NCBI RefSeq assembly: GCF_009764355.1
Contig: NZ_LNUA01000077.1
Location: 310,001 to 374,000, forward strand
DNA: 64,000 nt
DNA from: Companilactobacillus bobalius
GTDB taxonomy: Bacteria > Bacillota > Bacilli > Lactobacillales > Lactobacillaceae
Direction of reading: 5' to 3'
Every line of letters starts with the position of its first letter. Position 1 is the stretch's first letter. The notes beneath the pieces were generated by a model. The model searched no databases, was not told the DNA's origin, and was given only the letters and a program-made list of their open reading frames with translations. The translations under genes were made by a program, and so were the position numbers. Shown here piece after piece: positions 8,338 through 18,043 of the stretch.

Positions 8338-9135
8338 ATGATCAAACATATTTTTTCAGACATGGATGGAACCTTGTTAAATAGTGAAGGCAACGTTAGT
8401 GATGTAAATGTCTCAGCAATAAAGAATAGTGGGATTCCGTTCACTCTAGTTTCAGCACGGGCACCGATGGAAATGGCCAATGCTATTGATAAATTGGATT
8501 TAACTGATCCTCAGATTGGATTTAATGGTGGATTGATTTATAAGAAAACAGCTACTGGTTTCAAAATTTTAGATGATAAACCTCTAAATATGATTAGTTT
8601 CTGGAAATTAATGAAAGTAATTCAAACAGAATTTCCTAATGTCAGTTGTAGTTGTTATGGATTAAATGATTGGTATGTTGAAAAAATCGATGAAGGTATT
8701 AATTATGAATCCAAGTTGACGGGGCAGAAAACTACATTGATTGATTTTGACGATTTGTTAGATACTAAGTTATATAAAATTATGATGATAACTTTTGATC
8801 TGAATTTAATGGAACAATTAAATCAAACACTCTTGAATCTTAATGTTGCTGACGTTAGCATTAAACGCTCTGGTGATAATTATTTAGAGATAACTAGTAA
8901 TTTGGCTCAGAAATCAAAAGGAATAAAATATATTCAAGATTTAGAAAAACTGTCTAAAGAAGAAATGGCAGCCTTTGGTGATGGTCATAACGACTTGCCA
9001 ATGCTAACAAATGTTGGTACACCAATTGTTATGGCTAATGCTCCTTTGGAGATTCAACAATATGGTAAGTATACGACTAAAAGTAATGATGATGATGGTG
9101 TTGCATATGGAATTGAGAGCTTTTTAGAGAAATAA
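8338..9135 (+). CDS. Cof-type HAD-IIB family phosphatase
   Basis: This 265-residue protein is a haloacid-dehalogenase superfamily hydrolase of the Cof/YbjI type, which removes phosphate from sugar phosphates or cofactors such as FMN. Motif 1 is DMDGTLLN (Asp8 nucleophile, Asp10 acid), motif 2 is the S of LVSARAP, motif 3 the K of QKSKG near residue 200, and motif 4 is GDGHNDLPML near residue 217. The C2 cap lies between. AAGGAGGAG precedes the ATG. The substrate is unknown. Confidence 0.9.
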   Translation: MIKHIFSDMDGTLLNSEGNVSDVNVSAIKNSGIPFTLVSARAPMEMANAIDKLDLTDPQIGFNGGLIYKKTATGFKILDDKPLNMISFWKLMKVIQTEFPNVSCSCYGLNDWYVEKIDEGINYESKLTGQKTTLIDFDDLLDTKLYKIMMITFDLNLMEQLNQTLLNLNVADVSIKRSGDNYLEITSNLAQKSKGIKYIQDLEKLSKEEMAAFGDGHNDLPMLTNVGTPIVMANAPLEIQQYGKYTTKSNDDDGVAYGIESFLEK

Positions 9136-9213
9136 TTAATAAACTTCCTACAAACTACCATTGGTAGAAGAAAAGGAACTTAGATGGCTTTAAATTTACT
9201 TATATGAGAGAGC

Positions 9214-9246
9214 AAAAAAATCACTAGATTATTCTAGTGATTTTTA
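9214..9246. terminator. Bidirectional terminator
   Basis: AAAAAATCACTAGA pairs with TCTAGTGATTTTT. It sits between convergent genes. Confidence 0.88.
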
Positions 9247-9253
9247 TTTAGTA

Positions 9254-9541
9254 TTAGGCTTTAACGGCTTTAGTTAAGTGTTTAATTAGGTATTCATTTT
9301 CACCGTATCCGGAGTTTAGAAAGATATATTTTTGAGTGTTGTAGATAAAACTAATACGACTAGTACCATAGAATTCTTCAACCATAATGTCAGTGATATC
9401 CGATAATGGAATGTTGATACGATGAAGTTTTCTCATTCCTCTAACTAAGGTCATTGAAATTACATTATTCTTGAATTCGTAATCGACGTAGCCCATGAAA
9501 TTATGTGCATCTTTGTCGATGATTTGAATATATGTAAACAT
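9254..9541 (-). CDS. Small hypothetical protein, 95 residues
   Basis: No family recognised. The protein is predicted all-beta, with alternating strands from residue 3 to 80, as in a PH-like or Lsm-like fold, and no membrane segment. The ATG at 9541 is chosen because AAAGAG lies 9 bp upstream; the upstream in-frame ATG at 9550 would abut that site. It is a single minus-strand gene; a candidate small RNA lies upstream on the other strand. Confidence 0.6.
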   Translation of the reverse strand: MFTYIQIIDKDAHNFMGYVDYEFKNNVISMTLVRGMRKLHRINIPLSDITDIMVEEFYGTSRISFIYNTQKYIFLNSGYGENEYLIKHLTKAVKA

Positions 9542-9714
9542 AATGATCATCTCTTTGCTAGTTATTTTTTAATTAGTTATTTTAACAAGAATCAGAGTAT
9601 TCTCTTTAGAAGTTATTCTTTAATTCTTGATTACCTGAGATTATAAAGAGATTTTCTAGTAAAAGGGACTGATAAGAGCCGATTTGGACGAGATGTATAA
9701 ATGAGACTTTACAA

Positions 9715-9742
9715 TTGTAGTTTGCCTTAGGCAGCTTATAAT
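9715..9742 (+). promoter_or_regulatory. Promoter of a candidate small RNA
   Basis: TTGTAG at 9715-9720 and TATAAT at 9737-9742 are 16 bp apart on the plus strand. No open reading frame follows, only a structured stretch and a terminator. Confidence 0.55.
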
Positions 9743-9748
9743 GTAGGT

Positions 9749-9858
9749 ATAAAAAAGATATAGAAGAACATTTATATCTTCGTCGAGGTATAGTCCGGTA
9801 GGCTAGTTAAATGATTTACCCTAGGAAGGTTGTCTGATTTCAGACAACCTTCTTTTTT
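9749..9858 (+). ncRNA. Candidate small non-coding RNA, about 110 nt
   Basis: Between two minus-strand genes, a plus-strand promoter is followed by a hairpin (AAGATATA with TATATCTT arms at about 9766-9780), a G/C-richer stretch containing GGTATAGTCCGGTAGGCTAG, and a strong terminator at 9825-9858. No ORF or ribosome site lies inside. I do not recognise a known RNA family. It converges on the kup 3' end, with kup's own terminator just beyond. Confidence 0.5.
9825..9858 (+). terminator. Terminator of the candidate small RNA
   Basis: AAGGTTGTCTG pairs with CAGACAACCTT around four bases, followed by CTTTTTT. The T run is on the plus strand. Confidence 0.85.
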
Positions 9859-9865
9859 ATGGATA

Positions 9866-9913
9866 CAAAAAATCGTTACAGGATTCTAAATAGGAATCCC
9901 ATAACGATTTTTA
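9866..9913 (-). terminator. Terminator of kup
   Basis: AAAAATCGTTA with GGATTC pairs with GAATCC and TAACGATTTTT. It lies 11 bp after the kup stop. Confidence 0.85.
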
Positions 9914-9923
9914 ATTGATTGAA

Positions 9924-12011
9924 TTATTCATCATCATCATCGTCGTCAATTTCTTCATCAATCTTGATATCTTTCAAGGCTGAACGATCTTTTCTGACTA
10001 GACGTAGACGATTGAGTGAAACTTTTCCAAGTACCAAAGGAACACGTTCTTCAATAACATCACTGTATGAAAGACCGAACCAATTGGCTGGGGAAATAAA
10101 TTTTTGTAAGAGTAAACGTAAGTGAATGATACTCTTTTTAACATTGCTGATCTTAGTATCTGGTGATAGAACCTCTTTGATGATAACAAATGAGAAGTCA
10201 CCAACATCACGATCAGGAATGGTTGTATATTTCTGTGGTTGAGCTTTAATCTCGCCATTTGACATCATATCATTGACGACTTGACGGAGATAAACATTAA
10301 CCTTTTGATCAACTCTAAATCCAAGATACAATTGAACACTAATCATGTAATCAGTATCAAAGGTCTCAACACTATATGCAGCGGTGTAAGGCTCATCGGT
10401 AACGTTAACAGTAACGAACCAGTAAACTTGAGCACGTTTAGGACGTTTGTCGAGAATTGAGTAGAGAATGTTCTTTTTAATACGATATCCATCGTGGACT
10501 TTAGTTAAATAAACTAAGTTAGTTGTGTAAAGTGGATAACTTGGATCTTTTCTTAAATCATTTAATTGATGTTTAAAAGCTAATAGAGAAGCAAAATGAC
10601 TACGATATGTGTTGTCATCCTTGAGACGTTCACCATATCTCCAAATGAACATAACAGCAATCAATAAAGCAGCAATGAACATTGTGATATAGGCACCATG
10701 AATGAACTTACTACTGTTTGTTACAAAGAAGATACTTTCAATAACGAAGAAGAAACTGATGATAACAGTTGTGAATAACCTGTTAACTCGTTTCATCAAG
10801 AGCCATTGATGTAGCAAGATAGTTGTCATTAACATAGTGATCGTAATTTCTAGACCATAGGCGTTAGACATGTTTTCTGAAGTTTTGAAATAGAAGACAA
10901 TGAACAAACAAACGACCCAAATAATTGAGTTAACAGTTGGAATATATAACTGTCCTTTGAAATTGGTTGGGTAGTAAGTCTTCAATCTTGGGAACATTCT
11001 TAACTTAGTAGCTTCAGAAACTAGAGTATATGAACCGGAAATCAAAGCTTGGGAAGCAATGATAGCGGCCATAGCTGATAAGAAAATTCCGAAGAGTCTG
11101 AAATCAGCTGGGATAGATTGATAGAACGGATTCATAGCTGAACCCATTTGTTGCAAAGTATGATTATCTCTGACACTGATGATCCAAGCGGCTTGACCTA
11201 AATAGCTTAGTAATAAGCAAACTTTAACAAAAGGCCAACTTGTATAGATGTTAGGGCGACCAACATGTCCCATATCTGAATATAGCGCTTCAGCACCAGT
11301 TGTAGCTAAGAAGATACTACCTAAAATGAAAATACCACGGATATTAACAGGACTCCGTAATAATTCAATAGCATAGTAAGGATTCAAAGCTCTGATAATA
11401 GTCCAATCAGAAGAAATATTAAGTATTCCGACCAAACCTAAAAATGAGAACCAAACCAGCATTATCGGACCAAAAGCCCGACCAATCATTTGAGTACCGA
11501 ATCTCTGAATGAAAAAGAGGGTCGATAAAATAATCAGTGTAACGATAATTACTTGGTTTTGTGTACTGATTAGCACGGCATTGTTGATCTTAATACCTTT
11601 AAGACCTTCAATGGCAGCCGTAACAGTAACAGCTGGTGTCATCATACCATCAGCTAAGAAGGTTGCCCCACCAATCATAGCTGGAATGATCAACCACTTA
11701 GCACGTTTTCTAACTAACGTATAAAGGGCAAAAATACCACCTTCACCGTTATTATCTGCACGTAAAGCAATCAAAACATATTTAATTGTTGTTACCAAAG
11801 TTAGTGTCCAAAAAATTAAGGAAACACTTCCTAAGATAAAATTGGTGGACATTTTTGCAAGTCCACCATTCCCAACCATTAAAGAGTGCATAACATATAG
11901 GGGAGAAGTACCGATATCCCCATAAACGATTCCTAAAGCAATTAGGAATCCAGCAATGCTCATCTTTGAATGGGGGTTATTTTTCAATGAATTCAGTTGT
12001 GTCTTTTCCAT
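9924..12011 (-). CDS. kup: KUP/HAK/KT family potassium uptake transporter
   Basis: This 695-residue protein imports K(+), probably with protons. It starts with the family signature LGIVYGDIGTSPLYVMHSL, has about twelve membrane helices up to residue 470 (including GGEGGIFALY-like NGEGGIFALYTL), and a cytoplasmic C-terminal domain. The ATG at 12011 is chosen because GGAG lies 9 bp before it and because family members start near there; the longer frame adds 15 unusual residues. The C-terminus ends in an acidic run (DEEIDDDDDDE). Kup relatives in lactococci are inhibited by c-di-AMP; a c-di-AMP receptor gene is in this window. Confidence 0.95.
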   Translation of the reverse strand: MEKTQLNSLKNNPHSKMSIAGFLIALGIVYGDIGTSPLYVMHSLMVGNGGLAKMSTNFILGSVSLIFWTLTLVTTIKYVLIALRADNNGEGGIFALYTLVRKRAKWLIIPAMIGGATFLADGMMTPAVTVTAAIEGLKGIKINNAVLISTQNQVIIVTLIILSTLFFIQRFGTQMIGRAFGPIMLVWFSFLGLVGILNISSDWTIIRALNPYYAIELLRSPVNIRGIFILGSIFLATTGAEALYSDMGHVGRPNIYTSWPFVKVCLLLSYLGQAAWIISVRDNHTLQQMGSAMNPFYQSIPADFRLFGIFLSAMAAIIASQALISGSYTLVSEATKLRMFPRLKTYYPTNFKGQLYIPTVNSIIWVVCLFIVFYFKTSENMSNAYGLEITITMLMTTILLHQWLLMKRVNRLFTTVIISFFFVIESIFFVTNSSKFIHGAYITMFIAALLIAVMFIWRYGERLKDDNTYRSHFASLLAFKHQLNDLRKDPSYPLYTTNLVYLTKVHDGYRIKKNILYSILDKRPKRAQVYWFVTVNVTDEPYTAAYSVETFDTDYMISVQLYLGFRVDQKVNVYLRQVVNDMMSNGEIKAQPQKYTTIPDRDVGDFSFVIIKEVLSPDTKISNVKKSIIHLRLLLQKFISPANWFGLSYSDVIEERVPLVLGKVSLNRLRLVRKDRSALKDIKIDEEIDDDDDDE

Positions 12012-12132
12012 ATAAATAATCTCCAAAAATAAACAGTTCAACGGCAATTGTAACATTAAGTATTAGGGTATGAAACTACTTATTTTGGTCTAGTTATATT
12101 CCCCATATAGTCAAATAAACTAACACTTCTTA

Positions 12133-14556
12133 TTAATCCTCATGTAATGGAACAGATAATGAAGATTGGTCTAATTGAACCGTATATTTAATATTTTGAT
12201 TCCCACGAACCGTCATTCCAAAGTCAGTAGCGTAAATGATTAAACCTAGTTGATGGCCGGCTTGCAGTTTGTAGAAAGTTGGTTGTAGTTCAACGCTTAT
12301 ATTGTAGAAGATATTAGGCTTTAATTCATCAACTTTATAGTTATTTTCACGATTTTGTAGATTAATGTGACCCTTTGTAATCATCTTAGCCGAAGTTTCT
12401 TTGCCCAAAGTAAATTCACGCAAATCATCTTCACGCCAATCATAAGTTCCAGCCAAACTATTTTTAGATAGAAGAGTGGGTGAGACGTTGAAACGTTTAG
12501 TCTTACCATAATCAACTATTTGGAAACTTAGCATTCCAAGATTTTCACTTGAGGCGACTTTCAAATCAACATTAATCTTCCCATCTAGTAATATTTCCTT
12601 TGTTAATGGAGTTGTTTTGAATGTCAATTGGTTTTCAGCTAATTTACTGTCACCGTGAATGAGATCTTGTTCCCATGTAACGTTGTCATCGCGGTAAGAT
12701 TTGAAATCTTTTTCAGGTAATTGATCAATGAATGTTTTGAAATCAGAATTAGAGTTGCTAGTTACTAATTTATCACTTGATAAATTATATTTAATTTCTT
12801 TATCATCAGGATTTGCCCAGTCAGAATGAGCGGTCCAAGTTTCTGGCTCAACATTATCTTGAACAATGACATCGGGGATGATTTCTTTGGCCTGATTATC
12901 GACACCTAAAAGTTCATGTGTCAGCCATAAGTTGATAATGTCACTGTAATCAATAGAACGGAAAGCATTGATGTAGATATGTTGCCCTTGATGAAGAATA
13001 ATCTTTTGCGTAACGCCGTTATGTTTAATGCCGTTCCACAATCTTTCGACATTACGTGGCTTAACGTTCCAGTCATTCAATCCGTGAACCATGAAGACAT
13101 CAGCAGTAATATTCTTGAAGTTCTTATGATAGTTTCTAGCATCCCAGAAGGTATTATAGTCGCCAGTGTCACGATCTTCGCCTTTTTGAATCTCTTCAAT
13201 CTTTTGATTCCATTTGCCTTTGATTTCATTAAAATCACCAGGTTGTAAACGACGACTAAAAGTCTCTTCAGCTAAGACATCGGCATCTTCACCAGGGAAG
13301 CCACTGGGTGCAATAACTAAGCCACCATCACGGTAGTAGTCATACCAGTTTGAAATAGCAGCTTCACTGATAACAGTCTTCAAGCCTTTAACACCAGTAG
13401 TGGCGGCAGCAGTGGCTAAAGTTCCCAAGTAAGAACGTCCGGTCATGGCAACCTTTTTATTTGACCACCAAGCTTTTATTTCAATATTATCGGTTCTATT
13501 AGTGAAGGCAGGTAATTCACCAGTGAGCCATTTGATAATGGAAATAGTGGAAATAGTTTCCTCAGGATCACCAGTAGTTCTTAATCCGTCAGAGTCCTTT
13601 GTACCAATACCGGCCATATAAATAACAGCAAAACCACGAGCTAAGAAGTAATCATTTAGTGTGTAAGAACTCTCTCTAGAGAAGGTTTCTTCAGCTTTCT
13701 TTGTTTCACCATTAATATTACGAGCTAAAGGTAAGGAATCAGATGGTTGGTGATATTCGATATCTTCATAACTTAAGTCATTTGGAGTCTTATGTTTTAA
13801 AGGAACATTTACATTATGAGTTAATTTTTCACCAGTCTCATCGTTAGTACCTTGGTTGTAAGGACTAGCGGTGTAGAGAACTGGTACCTTGAGACCATTT
13901 TCAGTTTCGTAGGGGCGTAAAATTTCAGCCTTCAATAGATCACGTTTGCCGTCATGATCACTGTCTTGAGGTGATTCAACATAGACGACTTCACGAATTA
14001 ACTTATGTGGATCAAAGACGGGTAATGTTTTACCGTTGAAGAGCATAGGTTTAGACACTTTACCGTAAAATGGAGTGAAATATCCCTTAACAGCCAATGA
14101 ATCGAGATAAGTTTGACCGTCTTTATTATGAGTAACTAAAAGCCAATACCAGGCCGATTTTAATTCTTCAGCGGAAAAATTATTTTTTCGATGGTCGGCA
14201 ATTGGCAATTGAATTTTTTCCATTGCTTTTAGTGGATCTTCAAATGAAAAATCAACATCTGGGTTAAATTTCAATAACTGTAGCGCAACATTATAAAATG
14301 TTTGTACGGAAACATTAATTGAAGAGTCAAGATATTCACTTAAATTTTGATCTGGAGTTGCCATATAAGTACGCAATTTCTCTTCAAAATTAGAAGAAGT
14401 TTTAGCCTCAATAAAAGCCTTACTTAAGAAACTCTTCCATAATTTGATAGGATCATTTTCGCTACTATTATCTTTATCTAAAAAACCAATTTCTTTTAGT
14501 TCTGTAATTTGGTCGCCAAACTGAGTTGGACGAATCGCAAATTGATTATTTTTCAT
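12133..14556 (-). CDS. pepX: Xaa-Pro dipeptidyl-peptidase
   Basis: PepX removes X-Pro dipeptides from peptide N-termini and is a key enzyme for casein breakdown in lactic acid bacteria. The 807-residue length fits. The serine is in GRSYLG near residue 374, the aspartate in HGLNDWN near 493 and the histidine in GQHIY near 525; their spacing agrees with the lactococcal enzyme. An N-terminal helical domain and a C-terminal beta domain flank the alpha/beta-hydrolase core. AAGGGGTG lies 5 bp before the ATG at 14556. A dyad at 14588-14603 overlaps its likely promoter. It is a single gene. Confidence 0.96.
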   Translation of the reverse strand: MKNNQFAIRPTQFGDQITELKEIGFLDKDNSSENDPIKLWKSFLSKAFIEAKTSSNFEEKLRTYMATPDQNLSEYLDSSINVSVQTFYNVALQLLKFNPDVDFSFEDPLKAMEKIQLPIADHRKNNFSAEELKSAWYWLLVTHNKDGQTYLDSLAVKGYFTPFYGKVSKPMLFNGKTLPVFDPHKLIREVVYVESPQDSDHDGKRDLLKAEILRPYETENGLKVPVLYTASPYNQGTNDETGEKLTHNVNVPLKHKTPNDLSYEDIEYHQPSDSLPLARNINGETKKAEETFSRESSYTLNDYFLARGFAVIYMAGIGTKDSDGLRTTGDPEETISTISIIKWLTGELPAFTNRTDNIEIKAWWSNKKVAMTGRSYLGTLATAAATTGVKGLKTVISEAAISNWYDYYRDGGLVIAPSGFPGEDADVLAEETFSRRLQPGDFNEIKGKWNQKIEEIQKGEDRDTGDYNTFWDARNYHKNFKNITADVFMVHGLNDWNVKPRNVERLWNGIKHNGVTQKIILHQGQHIYINAFRSIDYSDIINLWLTHELLGVDNQAKEIIPDVIVQDNVEPETWTAHSDWANPDDKEIKYNLSSDKLVTSNSNSDFKTFIDQLPEKDFKSYRDDNVTWEQDLIHGDSKLAENQLTFKTTPLTKEILLDGKINVDLKVASSENLGMLSFQIVDYGKTKRFNVSPTLLSKNSLAGTYDWREDDLREFTLGKETSAKMITKGHINLQNRENNYKVDELKPNIFYNISVELQPTFYKLQAGHQLGLIIYATDFGMTVRGNQNIKYTVQLDQSSLSVPLHED

Positions 14557-14586
14557 ACTGACACCCCTTCACAAATATTAATTTCA

Positions 14587-14603
14587 TTATAGAGCACTCT
14601 ATA
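14587..14603 (-). promoter_or_regulatory. Dyad overlapping the likely pepX -10 box
   Basis: TATAGAG and CTCTATA arms with a 2-bp spacer overlap a minus-strand TATAAT (14587-14592), about 31 bp upstream of the pepX start. This could be an operator; no regulator is identified. Confidence 0.4.
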
Positions 14604-14657
14604 TTAAAGTTACGAATAATTCAATAGCATAGACGTGTCAAGACAGGCAATTTTTAA

Positions 14658-14852
14658 GCTTGATTGGAAGCCGTCCTCCGCAAGAATTGGAAAGGTGTTG
14701 AAACGCTATGGGCATGACTTGAAGCTAACAATTTCACCTTCGGCAAAATTATGAATCCCCAAGATCAGCCTTATTGTAAGCGGCAAGGCTGCTAACAATA
14801 ACGTCATAGCTGAACACATTTTCAATTCTTACTCCAGACTAAATAATATTTC
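14658..14852 (+). repeat. Dispersed structured repeat, copy 1
   Basis: A non-coding element of about 195 bp between pepX and pepC. A long outer stem (14684-14698 with 14814-14828), a GCTATG/CATAGC stem, and two further hairpins fold it into a multi-arm structure. The same architecture with differing bases occurs at 33868-34062 and 38294-38488. It is the most diverged copy. No ORF is present. The rest of this 441-bp gap holds the pepX promoter region and the pepC terminator. Confidence 0.8.
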
Positions 14853-14900
14853 AATTATTTTTTTTGAGGCAAGTATGTTTAATACGTAATTTTGTAAAAT

Positions 14901-14969
14901 AAAAACGACCTCTATTAAAAGATTCAAGTAAAGGATATATCTTGAATACTTAATGGAGATCGTTCTTTT
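14901..14969 (-). terminator. Long-hairpin terminator of pepC, also a repeat
   Basis: A long interrupted stem (ACGACCTCTATTAA with TTAATGGAGATCGT, and ATTCAAG with CTTGAAT) follows the pepC stop, with a T run on the minus strand. Nearly the same sequence occurs at 46107-46180 in the opposite orientation relative to the gene it ends. Confidence 0.8.
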
Positions 14970-14997
14970 GAATTCAAATTTTAAATAAGAATCGTAA

Positions 14998-16341
14998 TTA
15001 AGCTAAAGCACCCATTGGATCCCAAGGAGCAAGAACTTTAGGTTCTTTTGATTCTGTTTCAAAGGTATTCTTAAGGTCATCGCTCAAGAATTTCTTGTTG
15101 ATAACTAATTGGTAAACATATTCATCGAACCATGAGTCGCTCATAACAAAGTATCCTTTGTTACCAACTTTTTCACCCCATGAGTTTTCAACTTTCCACT
15201 TAAGTGGGTTACCATTTTCATCCAAATCAACACCTGTAAGTACCATGGCATGTGTCATCATACTTTCGATGTAATCAAGACGTTCTGCCTTAGTCATCTT
15301 AAGGTCAGTGTTTAGTAGGCCTTCAAGGTCGTAGATGTTTGTATCCATGATACCAATCTTACGATCAGAACTTTGACCAACATCACTACCGAACCAAACT
15401 GATTCACCAGATTGTAATTGTTTAACAGCTAATTTCTTGAAGTCATTGATTTCAAGGTTTAAGTGACGAACTTGACGACCGCCAACGACGTTACCTAACA
15501 TTTCAACTGTGTAAACGTGGTTGTAAGGTTTGTCAGCTGTTGGTGCGTTGATAGTTGAGATATAACTATCTAAATCCCAGCCAACGTACTTCTTGAAGAA
15601 TTCTTGAGGTGTGATACCAGTTTCTTTATGGTAATTCTTATCGTCATCACGGTAAGCCCAGTCAAACTTAGTAGGTGGAACGCCAACTGTGTAAACTAGA
15701 AGCTTGTAAATTTCACTTAGTAATTCATTCTTCTTACGTTCGATATCTTCTTCAGACTTGTTGCTATTAACAAAGTCACGAAGGATGATAGCATCTTTAC
15801 GTAATTTTTTATTGAGAACGTTGTTTAATTCAGAGGAGTTTGTACGACTGAATGTATCTGGCATAACACTCTTTGGAACGACACCATATTTTTGAACAAG
15901 AGCCATAACCATGTCCCATTGACCACCATCTTGTTGAGGTGTTGTCATAAGGAAGTCAACTTTACGGTCACCGGTTGGAAGGGCAGCAGTGTTAATAACA
16001 TTTTCAAAGAAGTAATTTGATTTTTCGAGTTTATCCCAGAAAAGCATGTATCCTTGTGATAATTCGAAGCCCTTGATCTTAAAGTTGCTTTGAAGTGGAT
16101 GTCTCATTGTGTTCAATGCGGCAAATACCCAGCAAAGTCCTGATTGCTTTTGATCAGCAACTGAACCTGTATCCAATTCAACTGAGAAAGTAGGGTCCAT
16201 TGCTACTTTAGAAGCAATAGTTTCACTTGATTTGAATAAACCGTTATTAGCAACAGCGTTTTTGATAGCTGAAGAACCTGGTGTATTGTCAAATGCAGTT
16301 TGAAATTTATCTAAGTCTGATGATGTGATTTCTTTTGTCAT
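14998..16341 (-). CDS. pepC: Aminopeptidase C (bleomycin hydrolase family)
   Basis: PepC is a cytosolic cysteine aminopeptidase of family C1B that trims peptides and forms a hexameric barrel. The 447-residue protein shows the catalytic Cys70 in QSGLCWVFAAL, His near 363 in HAMVLTGVD and Asn near 386 in VENSWGEK. The C-terminus (DPMGALA) can enter the active site in this family. AAAGGAGA lies upstream of the ATG at 16341. It follows rpiA by 18 bp and so ends a three-gene operon of GNAT, rpiA and pepC. Confidence 0.96.
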   Translation of the reverse strand: MTKEITSSDLDKFQTAFDNTPGSSAIKNAVANNGLFKSSETIASKVAMDPTFSVELDTGSVADQKQSGLCWVFAALNTMRHPLQSNFKIKGFELSQGYMLFWDKLEKSNYFFENVINTAALPTGDRKVDFLMTTPQQDGGQWDMVMALVQKYGVVPKSVMPDTFSRTNSSELNNVLNKKLRKDAIILRDFVNSNKSEEDIERKKNELLSEIYKLLVYTVGVPPTKFDWAYRDDDKNYHKETGITPQEFFKKYVGWDLDSYISTINAPTADKPYNHVYTVEMLGNVVGGRQVRHLNLEINDFKKLAVKQLQSGESVWFGSDVGQSSDRKIGIMDTNIYDLEGLLNTDLKMTKAERLDYIESMMTHAMVLTGVDLDENGNPLKWKVENSWGEKVGNKGYFVMSDSWFDEYVYQLVINKKFLSDDLKNTFETESKEPKVLAPWDPMGALA

Positions 16342-16359
16342 ACAAAAATTCTCCTTTTT

Positions 16360-17049
16360 TTATCTGATATTGTCGATTACTTTAGGTCCATCCTCATAAC
16401 CGACGATAATAGTATTAACTATATCAAGAAATAGTCCGTGTGCAACTATTCCAACTTGGTGATCTAACCAATCTGCCAACAAATGTGGGTGTTTGATTTC
16501 ACCAATTTTTAGATCAATGATGTAATTCTTGTTGTGTGTAAGGAAACGACTACCATCTTCATTGAGACGGAATTGAGGATTCAATCCTTCTTTTTCAAGA
16601 TCAGTAAAGGTCTTCTCACAACCAAATGGAATTACTTCAGTAGGTAATGGGAAACTGCCTAATGTGTCAGCCATCTTTGATTGGTCAACAATCCAAATAT
16701 TACGAGTGGAGTTTGTAGCGACCATTTTTTCAAGCAAGTGAGCACCACCGCCACCTTTGATACCTTGACCATTTTTATCAATTTGGTCAGCACCGTCGAT
16801 AGTAAGGTCGATATGGTCAACTTCGTTTAAGTCTTTAGTTGGGATGCCTAATTCTTTAGCTTGTTTTTCAGAACGTGAAGAAGTAGTTACAGCAACGATA
16901 TTCTTAATCTCACCAGCTTGGTATCTACGTCCAAGTTCTTCGATCATATAATAAACGGTTGAGCCAGTACCAAGTCCGACTACCATATCACTTTTGAAGT
17001 AATCGACAGATTTAACACCGACTGCTTTCTTTAATTCGTCTTGATTCAC
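16360..17049 (-). CDS. rpiA: Ribose-5-phosphate isomerase A
   Basis: RpiA interconverts ribose 5-phosphate and ribulose 5-phosphate in the pentose phosphate pathway. The 229-residue protein shows GLGTGSTV near residue 26, DGADQID near 83 with the active-site aspartates, and [11 protein letters not shown] with the catalytic Glu near 105. The start is a GTG at 17049 that overlaps the stop of the preceding gene by one base (TAGTG), with GGGGG just upstream. This overlap implies coupled translation. Confidence 0.95.
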   Translation of the reverse strand: MNQDELKKAVGVKSVDYFKSDMVVGLGTGSTVYYMIEELGRRYQAGEIKNIVAVTTSSRSEKQAKELGIPTKDLNEVDHIDLTIDGADQIDKNGQGIKGGGGAHLLEKMVATNSTRNIWIVDQSKMADTLGSFPLPTEVIPFGCEKTFTDLEKEGLNPQFRLNEDGSRFLTHNKNYIIDLKIGEIKHPHLLADWLDHQVGIVAHGLFLDIVNTIIVGYEDGPKVIDNIR

Positions 17050-17351
17050 TATTTTTCCCCCTTTAAGAGCTTTTGGTAATTCTCAGTTAATAAAAATCTG
17101 ATTTCTGGTCTGTTTTCAAAAGCGGCTTTAGCGTATTCACAAACGGGAACAATCTTTAATCCCTTAAGGTCGGAAAAGTCGACGACTGCATTGAAGAGTC
17201 TACCAGCTAGTCCTTGACCACGATAAGCCTCGTCAACGTAAGTGTAATCAAGTGAAATAACATTGTCTTCAACCTTGGAATAAGTTAATTCACCAATTGT
17301 TTTACCATTGTCTTCAAGATAAAAACGTCCATCCTCATGATTTAATTCCAT
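17049..17351 (-). CDS. GNAT-type N-acetyltransferase, YidJ-like
   Basis: This 100-residue protein is a minimal GNAT domain of the small Acetyltransf_CG type. It has the acetyl-CoA loop in [17 protein letters not shown] (R/Q-x-x-G-x-G/A) and the [15 protein letters not shown] segment typical of the family. The substrate is unknown. AGGAGGT lies 7 bp before the ATG at 17351. It is the first gene of the operon with rpiA and pepC. Confidence 0.88.
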   Translation of the reverse strand: MELNHEDGRFYLEDNGKTIGELTYSKVEDNVISLDYTYVDEAYRGQGLAGRLFNAVVDFSDLKGLKIVPVCEYAKAAFENRPEIRFLLTENYQKLLKGEK

Positions 17352-17481
17352 AAAATTACCTCCTGCTGAATTATTTATTTTAATATTACTCTATTATAAG
17401 AAGAAAGTCAGTGTAATCAATAGTTTTATATGGGCTAAAATGCTATTATTTTAGTTATCTAATGCTTAAGGAGTTTTCAAT

Positions 17482-18024
17482 TTGACTAAAAAACGTGGAT
17501 TCGAGATTGTGAAAAAATACGAAGGTAAGGGAATTAATTTACCAGTTCGTCAAACTAAAAATGCTGCCGGTTATGACATTGAAAGTGCTGAAGACTTTGT
17601 GGTTCCTTCAATTTGGAAATTTGGTTTCTTTAATGTTTTAAAGTTCATTTTAAATAAAGGTAAAATGGATAATGACAAATTAGCTGAAGTTCAAAAATCA
17701 ATTAAACCAGTACTAGTACCAACTGGGGTTAAGGCTTATATGCAAGAAGATGAAGTATTGATCCTAGCCAACCGTTCCAGTAATCCATTAAAACGTGGCT
17801 TAGCCATTCCTAATGGTATTGGTGTAATAGATGCTGATTATTACAATAATGAAAGCAATGAGGGAGAATTATTTGTTCAATTGATCAACTTTTTTCCTAT
17901 TGACTACAAAGTTAAAAAGGGCGAACGCTTAGCCCAAGGTATTTTCATCAATTATTTAACAACTGATGAAGATGAAGGCGGATTGAAGAAACGCAATGGA
18001 GGATTTGGTTCTTCAGGAATATAA
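17482..18024 (+). CDS. dut: dUTP diphosphatase, trimeric type
   Basis: dUTPase splits dUTP to dUMP and keeps uracil out of DNA. Conserved motifs are visible: [11 protein letters not shown] (motif 1), [10 protein letters not shown] (motif 2), GVIDADYYN (motif 3, catalytic Asp), KKGERLAQG (motif 4) and GGFGSSG (motif 5, the ATP-loop-like tail). At 180 residues it is longer than the usual 145-150 because of an insertion after motif 1 (about residues 45-75, basic and hydrophobic). The start is a TTG at 17482 with AAGGAG 8 bp upstream. It lies 19 bp before radA. Confidence 0.93.
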   Translation: MTKKRGFEIVKKYEGKGINLPVRQTKNAAGYDIESAEDFVVPSIWKFGFFNVLKFILNKGKMDNDKLAEVQKSIKPVLVPTGVKAYMQEDEVLILANRSSNPLKRGLAIPNGIGVIDADYYNNESNEGELFVQLINFFPIDYKVKKGERLAQGIFINYLTTDEDEGGLKKRNGGFGSSGI

Positions 18025-18043
18025 TAAGAAAGGAACTATTTTA

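Noticed and set aside
12012..12132. c-di-AMP riboswitch upstream of kup
   Set aside because: The space between pepX and kup is too short and lacks the conserved blocks of that riboswitch.
14658..14852. Insertion sequence remnant encoding a transposase
   Set aside because: No open reading frame or transposase-like peptide in any copy of the repeat; it is non-coding.
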